Positions 53,728 through 62,066 of a stretch of 64,000 bases of DNA are shown here, one piece after another. The notes beneath the pieces were generated by a model. The model was not told where the DNA came from. It ran no database searches and saw only the letters and a list, made by a program, of their open reading frames with translations. Source of the stretch: an uncultured Anaerolineae bacterium. GTDB lineage: Bacteria > Chloroflexota > Anaerolineae > CG2-30-64-16. The position numbers were made by a program, and so were the translations under genes. The stretch is from contig CAKZKT010000096.1 of the NCBI GenBank assembly GCA_937124585.1, positions 1 to 64,000 on the forward strand. Reading direction: 5' to 3'. Position 1 is the first letter of the stretch. The number at the start of each line of letters is the position of its first letter.

Positions 53728-55044
53728 GTGCGGGTTAATGCCCGGTTTCTTTGCTTTCTCTTTGCTGCCGTCGCGACCTTCGCGCTGACCGGCTGCGGCC
53801 TGGCGCCCATCCTCTCGGATGTGCGGGTGGCGCCGGCGGTGATCTCGCCGAACGCTGACGGGACCGATGATGTGGCCCACATCAACTATCGGATCAATCG
53901 GCTGGCCACTGTCTCCATCTATTTCGTGGATGCTGAGGGCGGTCGCCACTATTTCCGCCGCGAACAGCGCCGGTCGCCGGGGAAATACGACGTGTACTGG
54001 GGCGGCGTGATCAACGATCCGCGCGTGCGCGTGGTGGATGGCAAGCCGATGCTGGTGGAGAGCCAGGTTCTGCCCGACGGCCTCTACACATGGGTCATCG
54101 AGGCGGTGGATGATGCCGGCCGCAGCCAGGCAGTCCAGGGGCAGATCACCATTCGCGACGCGGATACGACGTTGCCCGAGCTCCACAACTTCACGGTCAT
54201 TCCGGCGGTCTTCCGGCCCAACCAGGACGGCCTGCGCGACGATCGGGTGGCTGTGTCGTACTATTTGACGAAGAAGGCCGAACGGGCGCAAGTCTATCTG
54301 GTGCCGGCCAACCCACAGCCGGGGCAGCCGCTCTTGAAGTACCCGGTAGCCGAGAAGCCGTCGGCGTCTACGGTCGAGCCGGGCGCGGCGGGCTATCATG
54401 GCTACGACTACGATGGCGGCGTGGATCTGAACGCGGAGCCGCCGCCCGACGGCGACTACATCGTCTACGGCGAGGCCGAGGATCGGGTGGGCAATCGGGT
54501 GGTCGTCAGCGCCACGTTGACGATCCAGGAAGGGGGCAAGCCGCGCGCCGAGGTGGCCGGCGGCGAGATAGATTGGCAGGGCGAGATGAACCGCGTGGTC
54601 GGTGTGCCCCTGGGCCAGAGCCTTTGTTTCACCGCCACAATCGTCAACATCGGGCCGGTGCCGATTCGCACCGCCGGGCCATGGCCGGGCCAGAAGTACA
54701 AATTCAGCCAGAATTATAACGCGCTGGCCGCAGCGCAGGGCGAAGAGTCCTGGTATCAGCAGGCGGGCATCTGGCGCTTCGGCGTGAACTTCGATACCAC
54801 CGGTGTGGATTTCCCGTTCCGTTGGGCCATCGGCCGCAAAGAGGATTTGGAGGAGCGCATCATTGACGGCCGGCCGCAATATTATCTGCTGCCCGGCAAG
54901 CGCGGTCAGGTGAGCGGCTGCATCGAGTTCGACCAGAAGCCGCCGGTCGGCACGAACTTCTGGTGGGGCGGGCTGATCCACGAGTTCGTGCAGGTGGTGA
55001 ACAACGACATTGACCGCATTAGCGTGGCCGTGGGGGCGCCGTGA
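53728..55044 (+). CDS. Secreted beta-rich lipoprotein with FlgD-Ig-like repeats
   Basis: The 438-residue product starts at GTG with GGAGG six bases upstream. A 30-residue in-frame extension upstream would be repeat-encoded. The signal peptide ends in the lipobox ALTGC. Two FlgD/CHU-C-like Ig units are visible by the PNADGTDD (ISPNADGTDDVAHINYRIN) and RPNQDGLRDDRVAVSYYLTK motifs, each followed by a DGLYTWVIEAVDDAG / DGDYIVYGEAEDRVG strand pair. The C-terminal 150 residues (IVNIGPVPIRTAGPWPGQ, IGRKEDLEERII) are unrecognised. It is probably a surface protein and is coupled by GTGA overlap to the next glycosyltransferase. Confidence 0.75.
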   Translation: MRVNARFLCFLFAAVATFALTGCGLAPILSDVRVAPAVISPNADGTDDVAHINYRINRLATVSIYFVDAEGGRHYFRREQRRSPGKYDVYWGGVINDPRVRVVDGKPMLVESQVLPDGLYTWVIEAVDDAGRSQAVQGQITIRDADTTLPELHNFTVIPAVFRPNQDGLRDDRVAVSYYLTKKAERAQVYLVPANPQPGQPLLKYPVAEKPSASTVEPGAAGYHGYDYDGGVDLNAEPPPDGDYIVYGEAEDRVGNRVVVSATLTIQEGGKPRAEVAGGEIDWQGEMNRVVGVPLGQSLCFTATIVNIGPVPIRTAGPWPGQKYKFSQNYNALAAAQGEESWYQQAGIWRFGVNFDTTGVDFPFRWAIGRKEDLEERIIDGRPQYYLLPGKRGQVSGCIEFDQKPPVGTNFWWGGLIHEFVQVVNNDIDRISVAVGAP

Positions 55045-56096
55045 AGCAGGAGCAAGCCGCGATCCCGCCGACGCCGCGCGCGATGACTGCGTCGCTGGCC
55101 GTCATCATCGTCAGCTACAACGTGCGCGAGCTATTGGCTGCCTGTCTGACGGCCACGTTCGCCAGCCTGGCGCGCAGTTCCTGGCTGCGCTCAACCGTGT
55201 GGGTGGTGGATAATGCTTCGGCCGACGGCAGCGCCGACATGGTGGCGGCCGCGTTTCCGCAGGCGCAGCTGATCGCCAGCCCTCATAATCTGGGCTTTGC
55301 GGCCGGCAACAACCTGGTGTTGCGCCGGCTCGGCTTCGGCGGGGAGGCGCCGCAGCGTGCGAGTGTGCCTGCAGCGGCTGGGGGGGGAGAGCCGGTCACG
55401 TCGCCGCAATTCGTGCTCCTCTTGAATCCGGATGCCGAGCCGATGGACGATGCCATCGGCCAGATGGCGGTTTTTCTGGCCGATTATCCTGCGATCGGCG
55501 GAGTCGGCGCACAGCTTCAGTATGGCGATGGCCGGTTTCAGCATGCTGCGTTTCGCTTTCCCGACCTGTGGCAACTCTGGTTCGACTTCTTTCCGCCCCG
55601 GCCGCGGCGGCTGCTGGAATCGCGGCTGAACGGCCGTTATCCGCGCCGCCTGTACGCGGCCGGACAGCCCTTCCCGATAGATTTCGCGCTCGGCGCGGCG
55701 CTCATGGTGCGCGGGGAGGCGATCATGGCAGCCGGTCTGCTCGACGAGGGGTATTTCATGTACGCCGAGGAGGTGGACTGGTGCTGGCGAATGCAGCGGG
55801 CGGGTTGGCCGTTCTACTGCGTCCCTGCCGCGCGGGTGATCCATCATGGCGGCGCCAGCGCACAGCAGTTTCGGGCGCAGTCGTTTCTCAATCTGTGGCG
55901 CAGCCGCAAACGCCTGTATGATCGCTTTTATCCGCCGACGCAGCGCCGACTGGCCGGCCTGATCGTGCGGCTGGGCATGTGGGCCGAGGCGCGACGGGCG
56001 CGGGCCGCGGCCGCGCGTGGGGCGATCACCGCGGGGGAGCTTGGTGTCCGCCTGGCAGCGATCGCCGAAGTGCAGGCATTATTCGCAGTGATTTAG
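55041..56096 (+). CDS. Glycosyltransferase family 2 (rhamnosyltransferase-like)
   Basis: The 351-residue GT-A enzyme has VIIVSYNVRELLAACL, WVVDNASADGSADMVAAAFP, PHNLGFAAGNN, LLLNPDAEPMDDAI (acidic metal-binding region) and IDFALGAALMVRGEAIMAAG. The architecture matches WbbL-like rhamnosyltransferases of surface polysaccharide pathways. A roughly 25-residue Gly/Ala insertion (QRASVPAAAGGGEPVTS) lies just before the acidic motif. Confidence 0.9.
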   Translation: MKQEQAAIPPTPRAMTASLAVIIVSYNVRELLAACLTATFASLARSSWLRSTVWVVDNASADGSADMVAAAFPQAQLIASPHNLGFAAGNNLVLRRLGFGGEAPQRASVPAAAGGGEPVTSPQFVLLLNPDAEPMDDAIGQMAVFLADYPAIGGVGAQLQYGDGRFQHAAFRFPDLWQLWFDFFPPRPRRLLESRLNGRYPRRLYAAGQPFPIDFALGAALMVRGEAIMAAGLLDEGYFMYAEEVDWCWRMQRAGWPFYCVPAARVIHHGGASAQQFRAQSFLNLWRSRKRLYDRFYPPTQRRLAGLIVRLGMWAEARRARAAAARGAITAGELGVRLAAIAEVQALFAVI

Positions 56097-56109
56097 TTTT
56101 GGGGGGAAG

Positions 56110-56880
56110 GTGCAATCCCATTTCGTTTCACCGATGGTTTCTTTGGCCGCGGTCGTGCTGGCGAAGGACGCCGAGCGTCACATCGGGCCGTGCCTGGAGA
56201 CGCTGCGTTTTGCGGACGTGATGGTGGTCGTCGTGGATCCGGTCAATACGGACCGAACGGCCGAGCTGGCCGAGGCTGCCGGCGCGCAGGTGTTTCGCCG
56301 CGCCTTCGACAATTTTGCCGGCCAGCGCAATGCCGCGTTGGATGCTGTCCCGGCGGAGTGGGTCTTCTTCGTGGACGCCGACGAGCGCATCCCGCCGGAT
56401 CTGGCCGCAGAGGTGCGTCGCGTGATCGCCGGCCGCGCTGAGGTCGGCTGGTGGGTGCCGCGGCACAATTTCATTGTCGGCCAGCCGGTGCGCCACGGCG
56501 GCTTCTATCCCGACTATCAGCTGCGGCTGCTGAAGCGCGGCCGGGCGCGCTATGATCCGACGCGGCCCGTCCACGAGGTCGTGCTGCTCGACGGCCCGGC
56601 CGGCTATTTGCAGCACGAGATGATCCACTACAACTATGACGATTGGGGCCAGTTTCATGCCAAGCAGCGCCGCTACGCGCGCATGGAGGGGCGCATCCTG
56701 CGCGAGCGAGGGGTGCGGCCGTGGCCGCATAAGTTCGTGCGCCAGCCGCTGCGGGAGTTCTGGCGGCGCTATGTCACGCTGCAGGGGTATCGGGACGGTT
56801 GGATTGGCCTGAAGCTTGGGGTGTTGTTGGCCTTCTACTACGGCTTCATGCCGCATTGGTATTTGCTGCGCGGCATATGA
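56110..56880 (+). CDS. Glycosyltransferase family 2 (WaaE/KdtX-like)
   Basis: The 256-residue product is read from GTG with GGGGGGAAG next to it; an ATG eight codons later is possible. Motifs are VVLAKDAERHIGPCLETLRF, VVDPVNTDRTAELAEAAGAQ, NFAGQRNAALDAVPAEWVFF and DADERIPPDLA. This is the small GT-A type with DADE as the metal site, as in lipopolysaccharide core beta-glucosyltransferases. The C-terminal helix (LGVLLAFYYGFMPHWYLLRG) is probably membrane-associated. Confidence 0.88.
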   Translation: MQSHFVSPMVSLAAVVLAKDAERHIGPCLETLRFADVMVVVVDPVNTDRTAELAEAAGAQVFRRAFDNFAGQRNAALDAVPAEWVFFVDADERIPPDLAAEVRRVIAGRAEVGWWVPRHNFIVGQPVRHGGFYPDYQLRLLKRGRARYDPTRPVHEVVLLDGPAGYLQHEMIHYNYDDWGQFHAKQRRYARMEGRILRERGVRPWPHKFVRQPLREFWRRYVTLQGYRDGWIGLKLGVLLAFYYGFMPHWYLLRGI

Positions 56881-56915
56881 GCCGCCCTGACCCGATCGTG
56901 GCCGGCCAGGGCGGC
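56881..56915. terminator. Hairpin between convergent GT2 and tyrosine phosphatase genes
   Basis: GCCGCCCTG and CAGGGCGGC form a 9-bp GC stem with a 17-base loop exactly between the two stops. There is no T-run, so termination may be weak or Rho-assisted. Confidence 0.6.
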
Positions 56916-56918
56916 TGA

Positions 56919-57395
56919 TCACCGCGGCATGGGCACGCCGATGCGCTTCAGGATGCGCGGCAAGGCCGCGGTGATCAGGCGATCCAGCTTGTCGGCAGTG
57001 GCGGCATATTCTTCGGGCGAGCCTCCATACGGGTCGGCGATCTCCTCGCTGCGGCCCATCATCTCCGTCAATAAAAACACCTTGTTCAGGTGTTTGGGGT
57101 CGAGATGGAAGAGAAAGCGTCGGTGGGTCTCTTCCATCACCAAGACGATGCTCGCGCGTTCCAGCAACGCGGCGCTCATCGCGGTGGAGCGATGCTCAGC
57201 CAGCGAGATGCCGCGCTGCTCGAGCGCGAGTGCAGCCCCCTGGCTGGCCGGTTCCCCCTCCCTGGCCCAAATCCCCGCCGATTGCACTTCCACCTGGCCG
57301 TTCAGGCCCAGTTCGGCAATGCGTTGTCGCATCAGCGCGGCTGCCATCGGTGAGCGACAGATGTTGGCCGTGCACACGAAGAGGATGGTTTTCAT
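56919..57395 (-). CDS. Low-molecular-weight protein-tyrosine phosphatase
   Basis: The 158-residue product has the P-loop CTANICRSP (Cys8, Arg14) near the start and the acid Asp in ADPYGGSPEEY near residue 120. It dephosphorylates tyrosine kinases that control capsule or exopolysaccharide export. The location right after glycosyltransferase genes fits such a role. Confidence 0.93.
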   Translation of the reverse strand: MKTILFVCTANICRSPMAAALMRQRIAELGLNGQVEVQSAGIWAREGEPASQGAALALEQRGISLAEHRSTAMSAALLERASIVLVMEETHRRFLFHLDPKHLNKVFLLTEMMGRSEEIADPYGGSPEEYAATADKLDRLITAALPRILKRIGVPMPR

Positions 57396-57408
57396 TTGGT
57401 TACGATTT

Positions 57409-57957
57409 TCAGGACATCTCGGGCTGGATCAGCGCGTAGTCGCCGCTGCGCCGCTTGTAGACCACGTTGATCTGGTTCTGATTCATGTTGAAGAAGACGA
57501 AGAAGTCATGGCCGAGCAGCTCCATCTGGTCAATGGCCTCCTCTTCGTCCATCGGCACCATCTGAAAACGCTTGACGCGCGTGATGCGCGAGGGCTGTTC
57601 CTCGACTACCGCCTCTTCGGCCGCTGCGGCGATCGGTTCCTCGGCTTCTTCGCCGCGTTTCGCCCAGCGCCTTCCTTTGTAGCGATCCGCCTGCCGCTGC
57701 ATCTTCTCGAAGACGGCATCTACCGATGCAAACATGTCGGCCGAGGCCTCTTCGGCGCGTAGGATGGCGTGTTTGGTGCGCAGGGTCACCTGCGCGATCT
57801 GGCTGTCTTTCGCCGCGCGCGTGTTCTCGACGGCGAGCTCGACGCGTGCCTCAATGATGTTGGGCAGGTACCGATCCAACCGGCCGATCTTCTTCTCGAC
57901 GTAAGCCCGCAACGAGTCGGTGATTTCGAGATTTTTTCCGGAGATGGCGAGTTGCAT
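57409..57957 (-). CDS. hpf: Long-form ribosome hibernation promoting factor
   Basis: The 182-residue product starts at an ATG with AGGAGC nine bases upstream. Residues 1-100 are the S30AE/YfiA domain (ISGKNLEITDSLRAYVEKKI, ELAVENTRAAKDSQIAQVTL). An acidic linker and the C-terminal dimerisation domain (VVEEQPSRITRVKRFQMVPM, DFFVFFNMNQNQINVVYKRR) follow. Long HPF dimerises 70S ribosomes to 100S in stationary phase. It has an almost ideal promoter at 58054-58082. Confidence 0.95.
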   Translation of the reverse strand: MQLAISGKNLEITDSLRAYVEKKIGRLDRYLPNIIEARVELAVENTRAAKDSQIAQVTLRTKHAILRAEEASADMFASVDAVFEKMQRQADRYKGRRWAKRGEEAEEPIAAAAEEAVVEEQPSRITRVKRFQMVPMDEEEAIDQMELLGHDFFVFFNMNQNQINVVYKRRSGDYALIQPEMS

Positions 57958-58053
57958 GAGGTACGCTCCTTTCCGAATAGAATAGGGCGCCGCCAGCCAT
58001 ACGCCTAGAGGACTGGCAGGCCAGGCCATGCGGTCGCCCGTGTGAGTAGGCAT

Positions 58054-58082
58054 ATTATAGTGCGCTTTGGCGAAAAAGTCAA
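58054..58082 (-). promoter_or_regulatory. Strong promoter of hpf
   Basis: The minus strand has TTGACT, a 17-base spacer and a perfect TATAAT. The leader to the hpf ATG is about 90 bases. Confidence 0.85.
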
Positions 58083-58086
58083 TGCT

Positions 58087-58121
58087 CGCCGAAGCGGTCG
58101 AACAGGTCGGCCGCTTCGGCG
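58087..58121 (-). terminator. Terminator of the Ig-like protein gene
   Basis: CGCCGAAGCGG and its complement form an 11-bp stem with a 13-base loop. On the minus strand it lies 16 bases past the stop of the Ig-like gene and is followed shortly by TTTTT, which also belongs to the hpf promoter region. The terminator and promoter are back to back. Confidence 0.7.
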
Positions 58122-58136
58122 CACTACCCGAACGCG

Positions 58137-60404
58137 TCATGCCGCTGTGGTTTGGCCGGTGTGTTGGTGCCAGCCCTCCCCTCCTGCCGACGCGAGACCG
58201 GTCGGCCAGACACCGGTGACGGGCGGCAGCACAGGCGGCCCCAGGCTGACCGTGACGGCAATGATCTCCGACTGGTAAAGGGTCACGCCGTCGCGCGTGC
58301 TGACGACGATGCGATAGGTGTGCCGGCCTTTGGGTGTGCGGGCAGGCAGCGGATACTGCCACTGGCCTCGCGCGTCGGCCAGCACTTTGGCTAATAACGT
58401 ATTGCCCTCATAGACGTTGACCAGGGTGTCCGGCGGCACGACGCCTTGCAGGATGCCGATCGGCGAAGGCGCCTTGCCGGTCGAGGGCGTGAAGGTCAAC
58501 GGCTTGAGACCGGTCGCGCCGGCGGCGATCACCACTTCATAGATGCTGCTTGCCGTATCCTTGCCGTCTGGGCCGACGCTGGCGACGCGCAGGATATGTT
58601 TGCCGACCGCCAGAGCGATCGGCGGCACGAAGTACCAGCGGCCGCGAGCATCTGCCTGCGCCTCGCCGAGCAAGACATCGCCGACGTAGATGCGCACGGT
58701 GCTGCGCGGGGCGGCCATGCCCGAAAGCACCGGCTGGCTGGATTGAATGGGACCGGCCGGCAACGAGAGCGTCGGCGCGCCGGCTACGGGTGTTTGGGGC
58801 GCGGCCAGGGCAGCCGGACCGGGGACCACGGTCACGGTGAGCACGGCCGCGTCGAGTTGCTCCGTGCCATCCGGCAGGATGCTGCGCGCGGTGAGAGTCT
58901 GTTTGCCTTCGGTCAGCACGGGCAGCAGCACGCGCCACACGCCATCTGCGTCGGCCACGATCTCTGCAATCAGCTTGTCGCCGAGATAAACGCGAACCGT
59001 GGCGCCCGGCTCGGCCTTGCCTTCCAGCAGCCCCGGTGCGGTGGCCGGCAGCTGGGCGTCCGGTTCGGGGGCGGTGATCTCGGCGGGCGCCGCAGTGGCG
59101 GCCGGTTGCACCGTGGTTACAGCCATGGGCGAGGGGACAGCAACCGGTGTGCCGGGCGCTGCCCTGGGCTCGATGGTCAGGTAGAGCGGGGTGGACATGC
59201 TGACCAGCCGGCCGGCTTCGTCGTAGATGCGCGCGGTCAGGATGTGCAGGCCAGGGGCCAGCGACGGCAAAGTCAGCCGCCAGACGCCATCGGCGTCTGT
59301 GACGACTTCTCCGATCAGGGTTTCGCCGTCGTAGATGCGCAGCTTCGTGTTCGGCCCGGCCGTGCCCGACAGCGAGATGGGCATACCCTCTGGTAACGTG
59401 ATGGCCTCGGCACCGGGGACCAGCGTCGCGGTCGGCACCGGGGTGACGGTCGGCGTGGGCGTGATCGTCGGGCTGGGCGTTGCCGTCGCTGTCGCCGTGG
59501 GCGAGAGGGTGGCCGTTGCGGTGGGCGTCGGCGTGGGCGACACGGTGGCGGTCGCAGTGGCCGTGACCGTCGGCTGCGGGGTCGCGGTGGCCGAGACTGC
59601 CATCACGGTGACCGGGACCGATGCTGCCAGGACGGTGCCATCCGGCGCCACGATGCGCGCGCTCAGGGAGTGCGGGCCAGCTGTCAGGCCGGGCAATACC
59701 AGCCGCCATTTGCCGTCTGGGCCGGCGGTGGTTTCGCCGAGCAGTTTGTCGCCGTCGTAGATTTGGATCTTCGCGCCAGGGAGGGCGATGCCGGTCCACT
59801 CGCTGGGCAGGCCGGCCGGCAACTGGCTGCCTTCGGTCAGGCCGGGCAGGGTGAGCGGCACCACTGTCGGAGTCGGGGTGGCGGTCGGGGGCGGCGGGGT
59901 GGGCGTCGGTACGGTCGCGGTCGGCGACGGCGCGACAACGGTGACGCGCACGGGCGCGGATTCGGCCAGCTGGGTGCCGTCCGCAGCGAAGGCGCGCAGT
60001 TTCAGCGTGTAATCGCCGGCCGTGAGGGGCGGCAGCGGCAGACTCCACTTGCCGTCAGGCTCCGCAACGGTTTCGGAGAGCTGTTTGTCGTTGGCGAAAA
60101 GCCGCACGGTGGCGCCAGGCTCGGCTGTACCCGTCAGCGTCATGGCCGTGCCCGCGACGATCTGCGCGCCGTCGGCCAGGCCAGTGATGGTCGGCGGCTG
60201 CGCGGTCGGCTTGGGCTGGGTCGGCGCCGGCGCAGGCGTGGCAGGAACCAATGTCGGCGTGAGCATGGCAGGCGTCGGCGCCGGCACCGGCGCGCTGCCG
60301 CCCGTGGCCGCAGTGACGACCACCGCGATGAGCAGCAGCGCAGCCACCAGCAGGTTCCAGCGGTCGAACTGCCAGTACCAGTAGGGTGGGCGATCTAGGC
60401 GCAT
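58137..60404 (-). CDS. Membrane-anchored protein with six Ig-like repeats and a Thr/Pro linker
   Basis: The 755-residue product is read from the ATG of MRLDRPPYWYW, with GGGAGG upstream. One N-terminal TM helix (LLVAALLLIAVVVTAATGG) is followed by about six Ig-like repeats of roughly 75 residues. Each has a G.A.PG..V.IY.GD.LLGE...D..G.W...LP.L..G.H.L.A..V..DG pattern (for example AEPGATVRLFANDKQLSETV and GTAGPNTKLRIYDGETLIGE). Between units 2 and 3 a Thr/Pro/Ala-rich linker of about 60 residues lies. It probably forms an extracellular rod, perhaps an adhesin. It lies two bases after the helix-hairpin-helix gene. Confidence 0.8.
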   Translation of the reverse strand: MRLDRPPYWYWQFDRWNLLVAALLLIAVVVTAATGGSAPVPAPTPAMLTPTLVPATPAPAPTQPKPTAQPPTITGLADGAQIVAGTAMTLTGTAEPGATVRLFANDKQLSETVAEPDGKWSLPLPPLTAGDYTLKLRAFAADGTQLAESAPVRVTVVAPSPTATVPTPTPPPPTATPTPTVVPLTLPGLTEGSQLPAGLPSEWTGIALPGAKIQIYDGDKLLGETTAGPDGKWRLVLPGLTAGPHSLSARIVAPDGTVLAASVPVTVMAVSATATPQPTVTATATATVSPTPTPTATATLSPTATATATPSPTITPTPTVTPVPTATLVPGAEAITLPEGMPISLSGTAGPNTKLRIYDGETLIGEVVTDADGVWRLTLPSLAPGLHILTARIYDEAGRLVSMSTPLYLTIEPRAAPGTPVAVPSPMAVTTVQPAATAAPAEITAPEPDAQLPATAPGLLEGKAEPGATVRVYLGDKLIAEIVADADGVWRVLLPVLTEGKQTLTARSILPDGTEQLDAAVLTVTVVPGPAALAAPQTPVAGAPTLSLPAGPIQSSQPVLSGMAAPRSTVRIYVGDVLLGEAQADARGRWYFVPPIALAVGKHILRVASVGPDGKDTASSIYEVVIAAGATGLKPLTFTPSTGKAPSPIGILQGVVPPDTLVNVYEGNTLLAKVLADARGQWQYPLPARTPKGRHTYRIVVSTRDGVTLYQSEIIAVTVSLGPPVLPPVTGVWPTGLASAGGEGWHQHTGQTTAA

Positions 60405-60406
60405 GG

Positions 60407-61855
60407 CTACCTCCCTCGTTGGGCAAGTAGCTCTTTGGCCTGGGCGATCCAACCAGCGTAATCGGGCATCCGCCAGGTCGGCGCCTTGCAGATCTCGGCC
60501 AGCTGTTCGACGGTGGCGTTGGCCAGGGCCTCGTAGGTGCAGATGCCCGCATCGTAGAGCCGGCCCTCAAAGACGGGGCCGATCCCCTGCAAAGGTTCAA
60601 AATCATCGGGCGGCGTGCCGCTCCAGCCGCGGCCCACGGTGCCGGTTTCCTCGGCCAGGCTACGAGCCGCAGCCTTGATGGCCGCCAGGTCTACTTTTTG
60701 GAAATCCTTGATGCCGAGGATGCGGCTGAGTTCGGCGTCATCTGTGTTTGCCAGCTCCCAGAAAGTACCGATCCCCGCTTCATACAGCCTGGTCTCGTAG
60801 GTCGAGCTGATGCCTTTGACTTTGCTCAAGTCCTGCGGGCAGGCGACCAGCTCGGCGATTCCCCGGCTGCGTTTGCCGGATAGGAGTCTGGCCTGCGCGA
60901 TCCAGGCTGCGTAATCGCCCGGACGTAAGCCAGCTTGCTTGATGACCTCATCCAATTGTTCGGGTGAAGTCTCTGCCAGTTCGTCGAACGAGGTGATCCC
61001 GGCTTTTTTCAACACGGCCGCGGTCTTGTCGCCCACGCCGACGATGAGCGTCAGGTCATCGCCGCCTTCAGCTGCTGCAGCCTGGCCGGCTTGCAAGCTG
61101 GCCAGATCTCCCGCTGCGGCCAGACGCGCCTGCTCGCGCCAGGCCTCGTAGTCCACTTTGCGCCAGCTGGGCGCCTGGATGATCGCGGCCAGGCGGGCGC
61201 TATCGGTGTCGGCCAGCTGGGCAAATGTCGTGATGCCGGCTGCGCGTAGCTTAGCGGCATAAACGGAGCCAATTCCCTGGATGAGGAGCAGATCGTCCGG
61301 CGCTTCAATCTCGACGGCGGGCAGTTCGGCCTTCACCTCGGGCGCTTCGACCTCGACGGCGGGCAGCTCGACCTCCACCTCGGGCGCGGCGACCTCGACG
61401 GCGGGCAGCTCGACCTCCACCTCGGGCGCGGCGACCTCGACGGCAGGCAGTTCGACCTTCACCTCGGGCGCTTCGAGTTCGACGGCGGGCAACTCGGCCT
61501 TCACCTCGGGCGCGACGACCTCGACGGCGGGCAGTTCGGCCTTCACCTCGGGCGCTTCGACCTCGACGGCAGGCAGCTCGGCCTTCACCTCGGGCGCGGC
61601 GACTGTGACCGCCGCAGAGGCCGCGGCGGCAGCAGCCCGACTGGTCGCAAGTTGATCCTCTAGCAAGCGCACCTTGGCTTGCTCACGGCGCAGCTCCTCG
61701 TCGCGCGCGCGCAGCTGCGCCTCGATGTTGGCCAATCTGCGCTGGCATTCAAGCCGACGGCGTCGGAAGAACCATAGTTCGAACAACCATTCCAGAACCC
61801 AGCCGATGAGGATACCGAGTAATAAGGCAAACCAAGGGTTGAGATTGAGGGACAT
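60407..61855 (-). CDS. Membrane-anchored helix-hairpin-helix (DUF4332-like) protein with 14-residue repeats
   Basis: The 482-residue product is read from the ATG of MSLNLNPWF, with AGGAGC upstream. Residues 5-28 form a TM helix. A coiled coil follows (RRLANIEAQLRARDEELRRE), then seven tandem 14-residue units of APEVKAELPAVEVE type. Four helix-hairpin-helix segments come last, with the LLIQGIGSVYAAKLRAAGIT / VGVGDKTAAVLKKAGITSFD / VKGISSTYETRLYEAGIGTF / LQGIGPVFEGRLYDAGICTY pattern. HhH domains bind DNA or proteins non-specifically. Such TM-coil-HhH proteins are common in this kind of genome, with unknown function. The repeats probably act as a spacer between membrane and HhH domains. Confidence 0.8.
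   Translation of the reverse strand: MSLNLNPWFALLLGILIGWVLEWLFELWFFRRRRLECQRRLANIEAQLRARDEELRREQAKVRLLEDQLATSRAAAAAASAAVTVAAPEVKAELPAVEVEAPEVKAELPAVEVVAPEVKAELPAVELEAPEVKVELPAVEVAAPEVEVELPAVEVAAPEVEVELPAVEVEAPEVKAELPAVEIEAPDDLLLIQGIGSVYAAKLRAAGITTFAQLADTDSARLAAIIQAPSWRKVDYEAWREQARLAAAGDLASLQAGQAAAAEGGDDLTLIVGVGDKTAAVLKKAGITSFDELAETSPEQLDEVIKQAGLRPGDYAAWIAQARLLSGKRSRGIAELVACPQDLSKVKGISSTYETRLYEAGIGTFWELANTDDAELSRILGIKDFQKVDLAAIKAAARSLAEETGTVGRGWSGTPPDDFEPLQGIGPVFEGRLYDAGICTYEALANATVEQLAEICKAPTWRMPDYAGWIAQAKELLAQRGR
61304..61597. repeat. Seven tandem 42-bp coding repeats
   Basis: Seven 42-bp units encode APEVKAELPAVEVE with changes at positions 5-6 (KA, KV, EV) and 13-14. The DNA copies are near-identical on the minus strand (GAGGTGAAGGCCGAACTGCC type). 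Such near-identity points to recent expansion by slippage or recombination, so copy number is likely to vary between strains. Confidence 0.95.
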
Positions 61856-61959
61856 GTTGGCTCCTTTCTGTCGGCGATTCCCGATAGATGACGGCAAGAG
61901 AGGATGGATCATGGCATGATGTCCTGCGTTTGGCCCATACCCCAGATGAACTTGATGTA

Positions 61960-61987
61960 ATTATACTACAGAGCATAGGACATTCAA
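61960..61987 (-). promoter_or_regulatory. Promoter of the HhH / Ig-like operon
   Basis: On the minus strand TTGAAT, a 16-base spacer and TATAAT stand about 100 bases before the HhH start. The surrounding sequence is AT-rich compared with the window. Confidence 0.7.
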
Positions 61988-62066
61988 GTTGCGTTTTATA
62001 TTACGAGTGAAGTGTAAAACGCCATTTCGCTTCAGCCGAAGGCGACAGGGGCGATCCAACCGGGCA

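Noticed and set aside
61304-61597. A CRISPR or non-coding tandem array
   Set aside because: The 42-bp units keep one reading frame with 14-residue periodicity inside a gene with a TM helix and HhH domains.
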